From Sergeia podlipaevii (taxonomy: Eukaryota; Euglenozoa; Kinetoplastea; Trypanosomatida; Trypanosomatidae), in the NCBI GenBank assembly GCA_030849805.1, contig JASANZ010002264.1, forward strand, positions 1-64,000: a stretch of DNA of 64,000 nt, written 5' to 3'. This document shows positions 39,034 to 49,662 of the stretch, piece by piece (the first letter of the stretch is position 1; the number at the start of each line of letters is the position of its first letter). A program made the translations under genes and the position numbers. Below the pieces are notes generated by a model, which was not told the origin of the DNA, did no database searches, and saw only the letters and a list, made by a program, of their open reading frames with translations.

Positions 39034-39753
39034 TCAGGCGGTCTCTTCGTCATCGTGTGCGCATCCGCACAGAGCTGTGATAGAGTACTCAAAGGATGTG
39101 GGATCAGTATCCATCTTCTCTTTGATTGCCCGCGCAGCAGCCAACAGAAAGTCATTGTTGGTTACGCAGACATCATGCAGAATTGGACCCTTCTGCCGTC
39201 CATCCAGCTCAATGCAACGTCCACCCACATGAATGTAGCAGACAAAGTGGAGATCAATATCTGCATCGATGGGTTGATTCTCTGTGTGCCCTTCCTCCGC
39301 AGCGGTTGAATGCGCGGCTTCCAGCTCACGGTTGGCGGCCACTTCATTGCCTACTTCATCAGCTGTCTTCCCCTTAGAGCCAGTTGCGATGCGATCAAGA
39401 ATGCTGCCGGACTCCACAAGACCCACTGCACCGTAATTGTTGATAAGAGCATGCAGCACAGCAATGGTTCCGCACGCATTGCCAATCAGCTGCTTCGTAT
39501 AAAAGAACGTGTTCTCCTTCACGAAAGCCTCACGCTCCTCAGTTTGCTTCTCAATTAGCGCATCGCTCTGCGCACTCGTCATTTCAGAAATTGGGAAAAC
39601 AAAAAGCACTGCACCGACTGGTGAAGGTACCATAGAGAGAAGATCGGGATCCACGCCATAGACGTCAACAAACTCCATGCGAGGACTCTTCACTCCGATA
39701 GTGTCCATGTACTTGTTTAACACATCTGGATTGCTCTCCAGTGGGTACCACAT
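39034..39753 (-). CDS. UCH-family ubiquitin C-terminal hydrolase (peptidase C12)
   Basis: A 239-aa protein of UCH-L1/L3 type. All four catalytic residues are present at family spacing: Gln88 and Cys94 in KQLIGNACGT, His169 in DLHFVCYIHV and Asp184 in IELDGRQKGP. The N-terminus (MWYPLESNPDVLNKYMDTIG) matches the UCH-L3 start. The crossover loop region (about 145-165) is Glu/Ala-rich. It removes small adducts from the ubiquitin C-terminus in the cytosol. The length is usual for UCH-L3. A textbook acceptor (AG at 39795-39796) lies about 41 nt upstream of the ATG. Confidence 0.95.
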   Translation of the reverse strand: MWYPLESNPDVLNKYMDTIGVKSPRMEFVDVYGVDPDLLSMVPSPVGAVLFVFPISEMTSAQSDALIEKQTEEREAFVKENTFFYTKQLIGNACGTIAVLHALINNYGAVGLVESGSILDRIATGSKGKTADEVGNEVAANRELEAAHSTAAEEGHTENQPIDADIDLHFVCYIHVGGRCIELDGRQKGPILHDVCVTNNDFLLAAARAIKEKMDTDPTSFEYSITALCGCAHDDEETA

Positions 39754-40682
39754 TGCTGATACTTGCCTCGTATTCTGGACGTTTAAGAGAAGGACTACAA
39801 AAAAAAAAGAAAATAGAGATAGCCCAGCACACTTGGTTTGGCTTACAGAGAGGCTTCAATCCCCAAAAAAAATGCAGTAAGAAGTAGCAAAAGAAAAAAA
39901 CAAGAACAAAAAAAGCGCATATATTGCAATCTATGACAAAAACTGTTCAGATAGTAGTGCAGCAATTTACTGACTTATGAGGTCTCAGTAACAACCTCCT
40001 CCACTCACGTATGCAATGCCTTTAAACACCACAATAAACAAATAAATAAAAAACGCATCTTTGCAAAAGAAAAAAAACAACATGTCACCTAAAAAAAAAA
40101 GTAGTAGTAACAATAAGAAAAAACCGTTCTTGCCTACCAAAAGAAATCTCTCAAAGAAACTTGCCAAAACGAGTATCAACAAGAGAACATCATCAAAGAA
40201 ACACCAATATATGTACATGCAGCAAGTCTTTTCATATCATTACATATACACTCAGAACCTTCTAAATATTGAACGACCATTTTTTTTTTCAGAAACATAT
40301 ATATGCAAGAGCAAAAAAAAGGCGCACTTGAAGACAAAATACTTTCAATAAAAAAAAAGTAAGCGAAAGAGAGCCACAAGGCGTGATTTAGAGAAAAAGC
40401 GTAAATCGTCATAAGTATGCCTCTGAATTTGATTTTCCGCCCTCAAAATCAAATTCTATCACACGACATGGAAGGCAATACCACTGTAGGCCATCATCCC
40501 TCCCATTCATTACCTTCCATAGTTTCAACAGTAAACACAAACACACCCGGAGCTGTAATCACACTGCTTGTGAAAAAACAAGCCACAATACCGCTTATCT
40601 ATTTTATGTGTATCATAATAAATAAATAAATAAATAAATCGCCTTTGCAAAAATAAAGACTTGAAAATCGCTGCAGAATGCC
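39754..40682. other. Spacer (about 0.93 kb)
   Basis: Very A-rich on the plus strand (many runs between 39880 and 40370) and ends with an AATA tetranucleotide repeat at about 40615-40638. The open frames there are A-rich artefacts. No gene supported. Confidence 0.45.
39795..39813 (-). promoter_or_regulatory. Predicted trans-splice acceptor of the UCH gene
   Basis: Coding strand T-rich tract followed by TTTGTAG, AG at 39795-39796, 41 bases before the ATG. Confidence 0.55.
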
Positions 40683-43600
40683 TTACAAATACACCTTCAT
40701 GTCAGGATCTAACTCCTTCTGAATTTTGTTGATGTCCAACGCAGCATCACACATAGGGCACGTGGCGACTTCTCGCAGCCGTGCCACCATCGCCGAGTAC
40801 GTGGCGGGAAAACCGCAGCACGGCACGATGGTGTAGTCAGACTTGACAGTGTGCTTCCCGGTGACAATGCAGAAGGGCAGCATGTTCTTGCACGCTCCAC
40901 AGTCAAGTTCAGTCTCCGGAACTGGAGCATCGCAGAAGGGACACGGCGAAATAAGATCTGCTGGGTCTTCAGAGTCGTCCTTTCCTCGTCGTCTCACCAC
41001 TCCCTCAATCTTCTTTCTACTTTTTTCGTTGAGCTCGCTACGATATGTTTCGTTCTGAATGAGAACGCAAGCAAATTCAAAGGCAGACTTCTTGAAGTCC
41101 GCCTTGACGCACTGCAGGACGGTGGAGGTAATAATCGTCGCGACGTGCTTTGGAAACTTCTGGATGTTTCGAGAAACACGCAGAAGCATCCGGCACGCTG
41201 TAGCCTCGTCCTTCATGTATTTGACTAGGTCCTTCACAATAATGTAAGAGTGAAGCAGCATGAGCGTGCGTCGTAAATCGTTCGGGATGCGCATCTTTCG
41301 GTCACGAAGGATACGGCTCGCCTCGACCAAGTTATCATGAGCACCTCTGTAGTTGCCCAGCTCCTGCTCCTTGCTCGCAATAATGACAGATGTTTTGGCA
41401 GCCTTTTCAAAGCTGCCAAGTGCCATGTACAGCTTGAAGATGTAAGAAGGATCCTTCGGATCACCGTCGACCTCGCCCATAAGAAAATCGATCAGTCTGT
41501 TTGTAAGAGCGTCACTGCGCGCTTTGCCAACCACCTCCACTGCCTTCTCAATGTCTTCTGGCTGGCCTGCTTCCATGTACTTTTTGAGAGCCATGGGAAA
41601 GTTGCCAGCAATGTGGTAGTAAATCGCAGACTGGCCCGCCTTGCCAGCTTTCTCGTAGTACTCTGCAACCATTGTGAAGTCGGGTTGGTATTGCAGCGGC
41701 GCCACACCGTCCTTCAGCTGTACCTGGGAGAGCAGTGCGCCTTCAAAGTTGAACATGCAGTCTTTGTCTCTCGCAAGCGCAAACGCTTCGTTGATACTCT
41801 TGGAGAGCACAAGAAACTCCACTGCAGTGCCGTAGTCACCGCGCTGCTTGCACATCTTTGCCACAAGCGCCGCAGCGTCAGCGGACCGCGTGTTGCGAAC
41901 AATAACGTACGCTCCGTGCAGGTCATTCAGCTTGTCCACCTTGAGTCGCACTACGTTATCCCAGTCCTCCGCCTGTGTGTAAGCCTTCTCGGCATCTGTA
42001 TAAGAGCCCTCCTTCTCTTTCGCATTAGCAAACATGCCTATAATGTTGCGAGACTTGATTTGAGGAAGTAGCCGGCCAGCCGCCTTGAGGTTCTTGCTAC
42101 GCTCCACGTACAGACTCACCGCGCGTTCGACATCACCGGCCTTTTCGTAAAGCTGCGCCGCCTCTTCATAATGGCGGTTCTCCTCGCATAACTTGGCGCA
42201 CTCACTGATGAATGACTGACTTTTGGAATCCACAGCCACTGCCACACCCTCCTTGATAGCGCCGGTGCGGATGTAACACCGCCCAGTACCCTCAATGCAC
42301 GTGATGTTATGCCCCTCCACCTCCTCTTGGGCAGCGGCGAGCTCTGTGCTTGCGTGTCCCGTGGGCACAGCGCGCTTGCCATTCCTGTACATCTCCAGTG
42401 CCTTCGCATACTCACCACGGTACTCCAGCTGCTGTGCGTACTCCTTCGATAGAATAGGAACTTGGTCCTCCGCGTACTCCTTGGCAAGCGCAAGGGCAGG
42501 TTCCCACTGCATAAGGTCACGGCGCATTTCTAGTGCACAGAGCGGCTGTGAGGAGCGCAGAAAGAAGTTCTGGGCATCCTTGAAGTAGCCCATAATCATA
42601 GAAACATGGCCAATGAGAAGGTTCTTCTCATGAACGTGCTTTATCTTTTCAAGGCACATGACCAGGCTCGGCTGGGAAAGCTGCCTGTACACACGAATAG
42701 CAAGCTCCACATCCAGCATGTGCAGTGCCTTCACGGCGAGGTCCTCGGCCTCCTGGGGGGAGGAGATGTTTTGTGACGCAAGACGTAGGCGATTAAGTGA
42801 GAAGTTGTTGTAGAATGCCTCAGCGTTTGCTGTACGGGAAGATGCTTCGTAGTGTGACCGCAGCATGACACTCACTAGTTGCCCAGAGGAAGACTGAGCA
42901 ATCATCACCCCGCGATGGAGAGTGAGAGGCTTAGAATCCTGTGGGATTGGGGTGTATAAATTGTCGCTGTTGTTGTCGCGGACAAGAATGGATTCGCATG
43001 TGGCGCCATGGCGGCTGTGTGGGGCACAAACAAATGTCACAAGGTGCTTCTGGTCGTGGGTGACAAACACGGTCGAGTCCGCCTGGTCCCACAGGAGTGT
43101 CTTGTGCTCAGCCTCAAACCCCTCTGCCTGACTCGCGACGGCAGTGATAGGATTAAGAATAAAGAGCGCGTTGTTGTCGTCAATATAGGCGATTCGTGAA
43201 CAGGTTGGGTTGGGGAAGGCGCGCTTAAGGCCCGTATTGCAGGCAAACTCGGCAACCGCTTGCATGTTTTGTAAAGTAAAAACACACACCTTTGAAGCTG
43301 TAGCGTACATAAAGAGAGGCTCAGATATGCCAATCGCGACAACTTTGCCTTCCCCAGACTGAGGGAACGTCATGGAGGCCTGGTCAGACTCGCGTAATGA
43401 GTGCAGCTGCACGTGTCCGTCAAAGAGCACAGCGGCAAAGCGAGAGCTAACACGCACAGCACTCACTGGGCCGGGGTACTCCATCGTAAGCAGGTGCCGC
43501 GAGGAGGGCTCCTGTGGAGGTGCTACGCCATCAGCACTGACACCGTGGGGGCTTACGCCAGGTGGCAGCGAGTTGGGAATGTAATACTCGTAGTACATGA

Positions 43601-44804
43601 CGTGATTCCCTGTACCGGCAGCAAGTACGCCCATACCAGCTGCCATAAAAGTGGGGTCGATAGTGATGGGAACAGTGCACATTATCTTGCCATCTCTAAT
43701 ATTCTTCACGCCCACAACGCGCTCTGACACAAAGTAAAAAACAAGACTGCCACATGCGGTACTCACATTAAGCACGCTAGAGGAATAGCAAACAATACCG
43801 CCCTTGGTGGTGGTCGCCACGACACACTGTCCGTCAGGGCTCCAGCACACGAGATCCATGTGTCCAAACGCATCCTCAAATATCATGCTGCCCTCCTTTA
43901 CCTCCTCCATGGAAGCGGAACTGAGGCGGAACAGGCGCAGCGCGTTGTCGCCAGTTGCTGCGGCAAGTCCGCTGTCAGAATCGAAAGAAACGCTCTTCAC
44001 TGAATCCCTGAAAGCAGCCACATGAGCGGTAAGCGTCAGCTCATTTCCTTGTAACGTCGCCGTACCCACGGCACCTTTGGAGAAGCCGATGAAAAAAACG
44101 TTCTCTGTGCCGCACACAGCAGTGACGATGCTGCCCAGATTAGAGTCGAATTGCGCAGTGACGACATCTTTTGATCGTATGTCTACTAATTGAAGTGCGC
44201 CACCAAGATTGACAGCAGCAATGCACTTGCCAGGCTGCGTTTTAACTTCCATTAAAGCAAGCGATACTGGTGGTCCACCAAGAGGCGTCGTGAGCACAAG
44301 GTTGCCTTCTGGGTCTGACACAGAAAGTACACGATCGGCCCCAACCATGATCAGCAGATTGTCCGCAGCGCTCCACGCACCATCAACTATAGCCTTGGTG
44401 TGGGTACCTACGATAGGCACCTTCCGCATCTTGATCCGATCATAGATGACAAACGCGCCGCTACTCGTGCCAAGGGCCAGCTTAGAGCCTGCATGAGACC
44501 ACTTGGCGAGGCACAGATCTTTCAGACCAGAGTCAAACGTCTCCACCTTCTTGTTGTTGTACAGCGTAACGGTGCCCGCCTTGTCAGCGATAATAGCTAG
44601 AGTTTCGGTACGACTATCCCAATCCATCATGAGAGCCTTTGGAACTGAGAACTGGTGCTCTGTCTTGCCCTGGCGGTTGAGAATAAGCACTCGGCCCTTC
44701 GACCCTGTGACTGCCAGTAGATGTCCATTGGCACTCCACGCAACATGGACGCTCCCGTCGCCCAGATCACCCGCCACCACCTCAAACTGCTTTGATAAAC
44801 TCAT
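40683..44804 (-). CDS. IFT144: IFT144 (WDR19), IFT-A complex subunit
   Basis: A 1373-aa protein. An N-terminal WD40 double propeller (about 1-630) opens with WSANGHLLAVTGSKGRVLIL, MMDWDSRTETLAIIAD and LAKWSHAGSKLALGTSSG. It is followed by a long TPR-like helical region (for example EAEDLAVKALHMLDVELAIR and YEEAAQLYEKAGDVERAVSL). The C-terminus carries the WDR19 zinc-ribbon-like cysteines: CPFC, CGAC, CCGFP and CPMC at about 1288-1352. IFT144 belongs to IFT-A, which works in retrograde transport and entry of membrane proteins into the flagellum. Order and length match the family. The ATG at 44804 is used because the frame extends upstream only to a TTG across a probable splice acceptor. Confidence 0.93.
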   Translation of the reverse strand: MSLSKQFEVVAGDLGDGSVHVAWSANGHLLAVTGSKGRVLILNRQGKTEHQFSVPKALMMDWDSRTETLAIIADKAGTVTLYNNKKVETFDSGLKDLCLAKWSHAGSKLALGTSSGAFVIYDRIKMRKVPIVGTHTKAIVDGAWSAADNLLIMVGADRVLSVSDPEGNLVLTTPLGGPPVSLALMEVKTQPGKCIAAVNLGGALQLVDIRSKDVVTAQFDSNLGSIVTAVCGTENVFFIGFSKGAVGTATLQGNELTLTAHVAAFRDSVKSVSFDSDSGLAAATGDNALRLFRLSSASMEEVKEGSMIFEDAFGHMDLVCWSPDGQCVVATTTKGGIVCYSSSVLNVSTACGSLVFYFVSERVVGVKNIRDGKIMCTVPITIDPTFMAAGMGVLAAGTGNHVMYYEYYIPNSLPPGVSPHGVSADGVAPPQEPSSRHLLTMEYPGPVSAVRVSSRFAAVLFDGHVQLHSLRESDQASMTFPQSGEGKVVAIGISEPLFMYATASKVCVFTLQNMQAVAEFACNTGLKRAFPNPTCSRIAYIDDNNALFILNPITAVASQAEGFEAEHKTLLWDQADSTVFVTHDQKHLVTFVCAPHSRHGATCESILVRDNNSDNLYTPIPQDSKPLTLHRGVMIAQSSSGQLVSVMLRSHYEASSRTANAEAFYNNFSLNRLRLASQNISSPQEAEDLAVKALHMLDVELAIRVYRQLSQPSLVMCLEKIKHVHEKNLLIGHVSMIMGYFKDAQNFFLRSSQPLCALEMRRDLMQWEPALALAKEYAEDQVPILSKEYAQQLEYRGEYAKALEMYRNGKRAVPTGHASTELAAAQEEVEGHNITCIEGTGRCYIRTGAIKEGVAVAVDSKSQSFISECAKLCEENRHYEEAAQLYEKAGDVERAVSLYVERSKNLKAAGRLLPQIKSRNIIGMFANAKEKEGSYTDAEKAYTQAEDWDNVVRLKVDKLNDLHGAYVIVRNTRSADAAALVAKMCKQRGDYGTAVEFLVLSKSINEAFALARDKDCMFNFEGALLSQVQLKDGVAPLQYQPDFTMVAEYYEKAGKAGQSAIYYHIAGNFPMALKKYMEAGQPEDIEKAVEVVGKARSDALTNRLIDFLMGEVDGDPKDPSYIFKLYMALGSFEKAAKTSVIIASKEQELGNYRGAHDNLVEASRILRDRKMRIPNDLRRTLMLLHSYIIVKDLVKYMKDEATACRMLLRVSRNIQKFPKHVATIITSTVLQCVKADFKKSAFEFACVLIQNETYRSELNEKSRKKIEGVVRRRGKDDSEDPADLISPCPFCDAPVPETELDCGACKNMLPFCIVTGKHTVKSDYTIVPCCGFPATYSAMVARLREVATCPMCDAALDINKIQKELDPDMKVYL

Positions 44805-46129
44805 GTGGAACGATAAGCTCAAAACTACTCTCACACTCCACTGCGTCAAAGATCAAAAAGAAAAAAGTAAAACAGTAGCACAGAAAAAAAAAAGAGAAGA
44901 ACAATGTATGAACAAACAACACTGCCTATGTGAGTGCGATCTATCGGCTCTTCCTACTTACTACCTTCTGATCCTTTCTTGAAAGCAATTGAGAGAATCC
45001 AGCAAAAGAAAGAGAAAGTGTGGATGCCCCAATCCACAGTAAAACAACAACTATGAACAAAAAAAAATGTTCCTAAAGCATAAACAATGAAAAACAAAGA
45101 TTAGAAGAAAGGGTAAAAGAAAAAAAGCAATTTGTAGAAATACGCTTCTTTTTCCACGTCTACAGTCATTTATAAATCTCTCGTCATCTAGTAAACATCC
45201 GACAAACGGAATATAAAGGTAAAGAGAGTTATTCCCGTAACTCTATGCTTTCTTGCTGGACAATTAACAGGAAAAAAATAAAGTGAAGACAAAGTCAATG
45301 AAGTTATCTTTAAAATAATTATAATTCTGAAATGTGACAGCAATGAGAGACGTGAGTTCTCTGCATTACACGTACTCCTAAACAACAAAAACTGCAAGCG
45401 CTAACCCTAATATGATCAATAGTAAATGTACAGAATATTAGTACAGCAACTCTCCTCCCTTCCCTCCTGTCATATCGACTCATTTATTCTCTAAAAATCT
45501 TGCTGGGATGGGGATTGGTTTGCTGATAAATTAGCATGTCAGAGTTTCGGTATGTAGCCAATTGTTATTTATATTATACGATCGTAACCATATTACGCAG
45601 CTGGTCGATGTCCACTCTGCTCATAATAAGAATATAAAGCTAGAAGGAGCATGACCTCGATCACAGAAAAGAAGAAAAAGGAAGACATACGTCCACAGCA
45701 CCCATAAGCAGCATACAACAACAACAAAAAGATATACAATGCATCACCCTCCACAATACCAGGGCTAAAAGACCCTAACTAATATTGTCATAGACAATAA
45801 ATCGCTTTGTACGATGAAACTGCACACGTCAAAACACTCTGTCCTGTCGATCACCATCCAATCACGCAAGATAAAATAAGTATATAAGCAACAACGTGAA
45901 GAGAAGTAGAACGTCTCTTCACCGCTATTGAGATTATCACATCAATACGTCACGTACAGCATTTTTCTATTTCATTTCCTTCCTTCTGTTAGTCTACACC
46001 TTAATCGATTCATATTCACTTATCCCTCTCCGCTCGTCAGAAAAGATACAAAAGAAAAAAAAAACAGCTGCCGTGAAGCAAGCAGCCCCACCAATATTCA
46101 CTATTTAAATCAACTCCACGCTCGGTAAC
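44805..46129. other. Longest spacer (about 1.3 kb)
   Basis: A/T-rich, with purine runs near 44884-44898, 45060-45067, 45119-45125 and 46055-46065. Short frames on either strand are low complexity. I see no RNA gene, repeat or conserved element in it apart from the IFT144 acceptor at its left end. Confidence 0.4.
44841..44900 (-). promoter_or_regulatory. Predicted trans-splice acceptor of IFT144
   Basis: Two T-rich tracts on the coding strand (plus 44855-44867 and 44883-44898) are followed by GACGCAG, AG at 44841-44842. The leader would be about 36 nt. Confidence 0.45.
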
Positions 46130-47017
46130 TTAGTGCAACAGGTCGGTAAGTATCAGAACCTGTTCATACACAGCAAACAATACTGCATTTCCAGGAAAGG
46201 CACGCAACGCCGTCACGCTGTAGCCTCGATAGAACCCGCGCAGGCCTTCCGTCTTGTAAAGCCGCGCGCAGCATTGCCTAAAGCTCAACTTGAGGTAGTC
46301 TGCCTTCATCGTTTGTTGCTTCGTCTTCACCGCATCAACAGGATAAGTAGAGCTCCAGAAAGCCACTCCGGCACAGCCACCGCCAAATAAATGTAGCGCT
46401 GGGGACACATTCTGGAAAGACTGGCCTTCACCCCAAAATGATCTAATAGTGGCTTGAAAAGTAACAAAGTACGCGGCACACCCAATGGCCTCGCGTATCA
46501 TCATCGCAACGTGGCCCCGAAACAATCCTTTAATGCCTCGCCTGCTATAAGTTGCCTTCACACAGTCTATTGAATTCTTGTATACGCGTTCTGCCGGCGG
46601 TAGTGTGTTCTGGATCTGCATCTTGCACTTGATCAGCTCCGCAGGTGTCAGTACCTGAGAGACGATGAGACCTCCAATGGCTCCAGCACTCGCAACGGCA
46701 ACATAGGGCTCTGTGTCAGCCGCCCCGCAGCGACCGTATACCACCTGCTGAAACCTATCTAGAGAGCTTCGATAGGAAAAGAAGAGCAAAGCGCTTTCCA
46801 CTGCGGCACCAAAAACTGGTGCTGGAAGGCCCCGAAAGAAACCATTCAAAACACCTTCATCTTTTGCAATCGTCTTGATGCACTGCCATACGCCGCCGTA
46901 ACGCTTTCCGTCGTCCTGCAATCGAACCTTGATAGTATCCAAAGGATACTCAATCACTGTCGCGCATGCACCCCCTAAAGATCCTGCAACTAGTTCTCTG
47001 GCATCATCTAGGCGCAT
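46130..47017 (-). CDS. Mitochondrial carrier protein, ornithine/carnitine-carrier-like
   Basis: A 295-aa SLC25 carrier with three repeats, each with the family motif: YPLDTIKVRLQ near 25-35, TPAELIKCKMQ near 124-134 and YPVDAVKTKQQ near 228-238. It also has the matching glycine motifs after the odd helices (EGVLNGFFRGLPAPV, RGIKGLFRGH, EGLRGFYRGY). The RxxxGxxAYFxTF region in repeat 2 and the overall pattern are closest to the SLC25A15/A20/A29 (ornithine, carnitine, basic amino acid) branch; the substrate is inferred. The frame begins upstream at a GTG; the first ATG is at 47017, directly before the first transmembrane helix. Confidence 0.85.
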   Translation of the reverse strand: MRLDDARELVAGSLGGACATVIEYPLDTIKVRLQDDGKRYGGVWQCIKTIAKDEGVLNGFFRGLPAPVFGAAVESALLFFSYRSSLDRFQQVVYGRCGAADTEPYVAVASAGAIGGLIVSQVLTPAELIKCKMQIQNTLPPAERVYKNSIDCVKATYSRRGIKGLFRGHVAMMIREAIGCAAYFVTFQATIRSFWGEGQSFQNVSPALHLFGGGCAGVAFWSSTYPVDAVKTKQQTMKADYLKLSFRQCCARLYKTEGLRGFYRGYSVTALRAFPGNAVLFAVYEQVLILTDLLH

Positions 47018-47574
47018 TCTCCGTTGATACACAAGGTACAGTAACACAACAGTTACAATGGCGTACGCAACAGAGAGAAACCCCTCTCAGCAAACCTTCA
47101 CCGAACCACACTTCACTATATATATATATATATATATATACTTGCCTTCTTATATCCCGCCGACGGTCTACACGGTGGGTCCGTATCTTTGGAAACTAGA
47201 GCACACAAAGGTACCCTAAAAAGTGTCCCCCAAAGAAAAGCAACAACGAAAGGTGAAAAAATAAAGCAGGTAAAGGAAATAATAAAAAATAAATAGTAAT
47301 CAAAAGGAAGCGTACTACAGTACATTAATAGGTGGTCGTTCTAGAGAACTGTATGTCACGGAAAATGCTAATATATTACAACAAAAAGATGTATTCATGT
47401 TATGCTGCACGAAGATAATTGAACCACAGTGAAAAAAAAACTCGTCAGGAACAAAGTTCCCGATGGAAACAACAAAAAAAAACTTCTTTACTTCTTATTT
47501 AGTAGACCTGACGTGGCAGCGATACAGTCAATGTTGAAACAGACGTATGGCATGCACCGCCTAATGCACGTGCG
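47018..47574. repeat. Intergenic spacer with (TA)12
   Basis: A TA dinucleotide repeat at 47117-47140 lies about 100 bases 5' of the carrier ATG, and A-rich runs follow at 47430-47440 and 47473-47482. No gene seen. Confidence 0.5.
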
Positions 47575-49662
47575 TCACACCCTCCGTATTTGCGCGGCTG
47601 CGGTGGTGGCAGAGCCAGGGTTAAACATGTCAGTGTACATCTCTGACTGAGTTTGACCACGGTCGCTTCTAAGGACCCTCTGCAGCACCATTGGCGGAGC
47701 AGTACGCATACGGTGCTGTAGTTTCTTTGTGTCACGCTCAAAACCGGCAGTAAAGAGCGACTCAGCGGTGCCAACCGGTGGCGCAAAGGTAAACGTGGGG
47801 GCCTCATCGTCAGAAAACTCGTCGTCGTCGCCGCTAGGCTCATCCTCATCATCCACCTCACTCTCGCACAGCAGGAACCCCGGGTACTCGTTGTGAAGGC
47901 TAATACGAGGATCCGCGGGCCGCGGTGGAGGGTTGAATGGCGGCAGCACGCCAGTGGCAAAACGGCGGCACATGTCAATCACGTCTCCCGTCTCTATCCA
48001 CGCAATGGGTAGCCGATGTAGCCCCGCGCCAAGAATACGCAGCATGCGCACCATGGAAGCGTCCGTGAGGTCAATCACGACATCCTGAACCTCCTCCACC
48101 CCCTTCGACTTTAGCCAGCGGTCGCGCATCACACGTATTGCTTTGATAATAGGCGCAAACTGACGTGGCGATGCTAGACGGAAGCGACGGACCTCGCAGG
48201 ACCGCTTCAAGCAATCTGTGAAGAGGTCCATATCACCATCGTCGTATGTGTCACGCTTGTTGATAATTTGCTTCGCCATGAACGCCAGTTCAGCAACAGG
48301 ACCGTGTCCTTCGTACTCCCCGTGCAGCCCTCGTGCAATTTGAGATGTCACACACTGTCTGCAGTTGTAATGACGTGCAAAATTGCGTCCACGCACCACC
48401 TTGGTGCAACCGGGGCACGGCATACTCATCCATGTCAAGTCATCCGCACGACCAGCGCCTTCGACCAGACGTACCACCCACGTATTGTTCTCGAGCTCAA
48501 GACGGAAAGTTGGGCTGTGAATAATAAGAAATTCACGAATATTGCCAAACTCACTTACGGTCTCTCTACTAGCTAGAGTGGATAAGCGATTCACTAACAC
48601 ATCCAGCTCCACAGCGCCACCACACGCGCGGATCGCCTCGCGCACAAACCGCACTCCCAAGGGAAAGTTACCCCGCTTGACGCCGTACTCGTCACGAGGA
48701 AGCTCCGCTGGCATCACCACATCAGAAAAATCTGGAGGAGCGTAGGTGACAGGGCCAAGTTGGTTGTCTGCATCGTTGACTTCATTGAAGCTGCCTTGTG
48801 CTAATGCTGTACTGTCGGCGGCAGCTCCGTCGCCACCAGCATTTGAGCTGCGCACGCGCTTCAGCAGGTCCCTCTCTTGACGACGATCCTGTTCAGCGCT
48901 GTTGCGCTCCATAATCTCGCGCAGCCTCTTGCGCCGAGTGTCTTCATACGTCTTGTAGTAGTCCTCCGGCAGTGCCTGCATGTATCCTGCAGGGGCATCC
49001 GCGTCAGCAACCAACTCTGGCACCGCCACCTCCACCGGCTTGGCAGGTGCGTAGCTGCTCGCCACGCTCATGCTCATCTGACTATCTATCGTCTTCACCT
49101 GCAGTTTGTGTCTCTGGGCCGCGGGTCTATCCACAGCTATGGCTTTGGTCATGAAAGCACCAGCACTACGCAGGGCGGTACTGTGCACAGTGAGAGCACG
49201 CGTAGACCTGGCGCTCGATGTGCCCTGAGCATCCCCTACTACTCCGTGTGCACCAGTGTCGCCGGCACTACGCCCAGTACCTGCTGTTCCTTCTAACTGC
49301 ATAAGCACCAGGGAAACTAAAGGCGCGCCAAACATGACGGAGAAAGAACTCTTCAAGAGAGAAGTAAAGTCCGTCCATTCTGCGCCACCCACAGGCGGTG
49401 AATACTCTGTCGCTAGGGAGAGTATCTTGGATCGAAGCGCCTCTAAATAATTAGGATGTTGCTTCGCCAGACGATCCACGAGAAACCACAGCATGAGTCG
49501 CTGCGCACCTTCAGAGGTAGATAGACTATTCTCTACCGCGTCAACAATCTCTGTGGCGCTGCGCAGATGCGCCTCGCTCTGCTTCGCGATCTCCGTTACT
49601 GTCTCCAGCGTCGTGTTCGCATCAATGGCAGAGATGATATCGCACACTGAAGCCAACGACAT
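47575..49662 (-). CDS. CID-like domain protein with a zinc motif, possible PCF11-type factor
   Basis: A 695-aa protein. Residues 1-125 form an all-helical unit laid out like an RNA polymerase II CTD-interaction domain: VTEIAKQSEAHLRSATEIVDAVENSL, then RLMLWFLVDRLAKQHPNYLE and TDFTSLLKSSFSVMFG. A low-complexity linker, a charged helix (about 228-270), a winged-helix-like segment (about 330-400) and a CPGC-x10-HYNCRQC zinc motif near 415-437 follow. A further helical block comes next (RQFAPIIKAIRVMRDRWLK). The C-terminus has a very acidic patch (about 600-620). CID plus zinc motifs is the plan of Pcf11-type termination factors, but the polymerase II CTD of trypanosomatids lacks heptads. The assignment is tentative. 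The ATG is the first in frame. Confidence 0.65.
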   Translation of the reverse strand: MSLASVCDIISAIDANTTLETVTEIAKQSEAHLRSATEIVDAVENSLSTSEGAQRLMLWFLVDRLAKQHPNYLEALRSKILSLATEYSPPVGGAEWTDFTSLLKSSFSVMFGAPLVSLVLMQLEGTAGTGRSAGDTGAHGVVGDAQGTSSARSTRALTVHSTALRSAGAFMTKAIAVDRPAAQRHKLQVKTIDSQMSMSVASSYAPAKPVEVAVPELVADADAPAGYMQALPEDYYKTYEDTRRKRLREIMERNSAEQDRRQERDLLKRVRSSNAGGDGAAADSTALAQGSFNEVNDADNQLGPVTYAPPDFSDVVMPAELPRDEYGVKRGNFPLGVRFVREAIRACGGAVELDVLVNRLSTLASRETVSEFGNIREFLIIHSPTFRLELENNTWVVRLVEGAGRADDLTWMSMPCPGCTKVVRGRNFARHYNCRQCVTSQIARGLHGEYEGHGPVAELAFMAKQIINKRDTYDDGDMDLFTDCLKRSCEVRRFRLASPRQFAPIIKAIRVMRDRWLKSKGVEEVQDVVIDLTDASMVRMLRILGAGLHRLPIAWIETGDVIDMCRRFATGVLPPFNPPPRPADPRISLHNEYPGFLLCESEVDDEDEPSGDDDEFSDDEAPTFTFAPPVGTAESLFTAGFERDTKKLQHRMRTAPPMVLQRVLRSDRGQTQSEMYTDMFNPGSATTAAAQIRRV

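Noticed and set aside
39990..40380. Short plus-strand frames with Lys-rich or Asn-rich translations
   Set aside because: They arise from A-rich spacer sequence and have no start or splice context.
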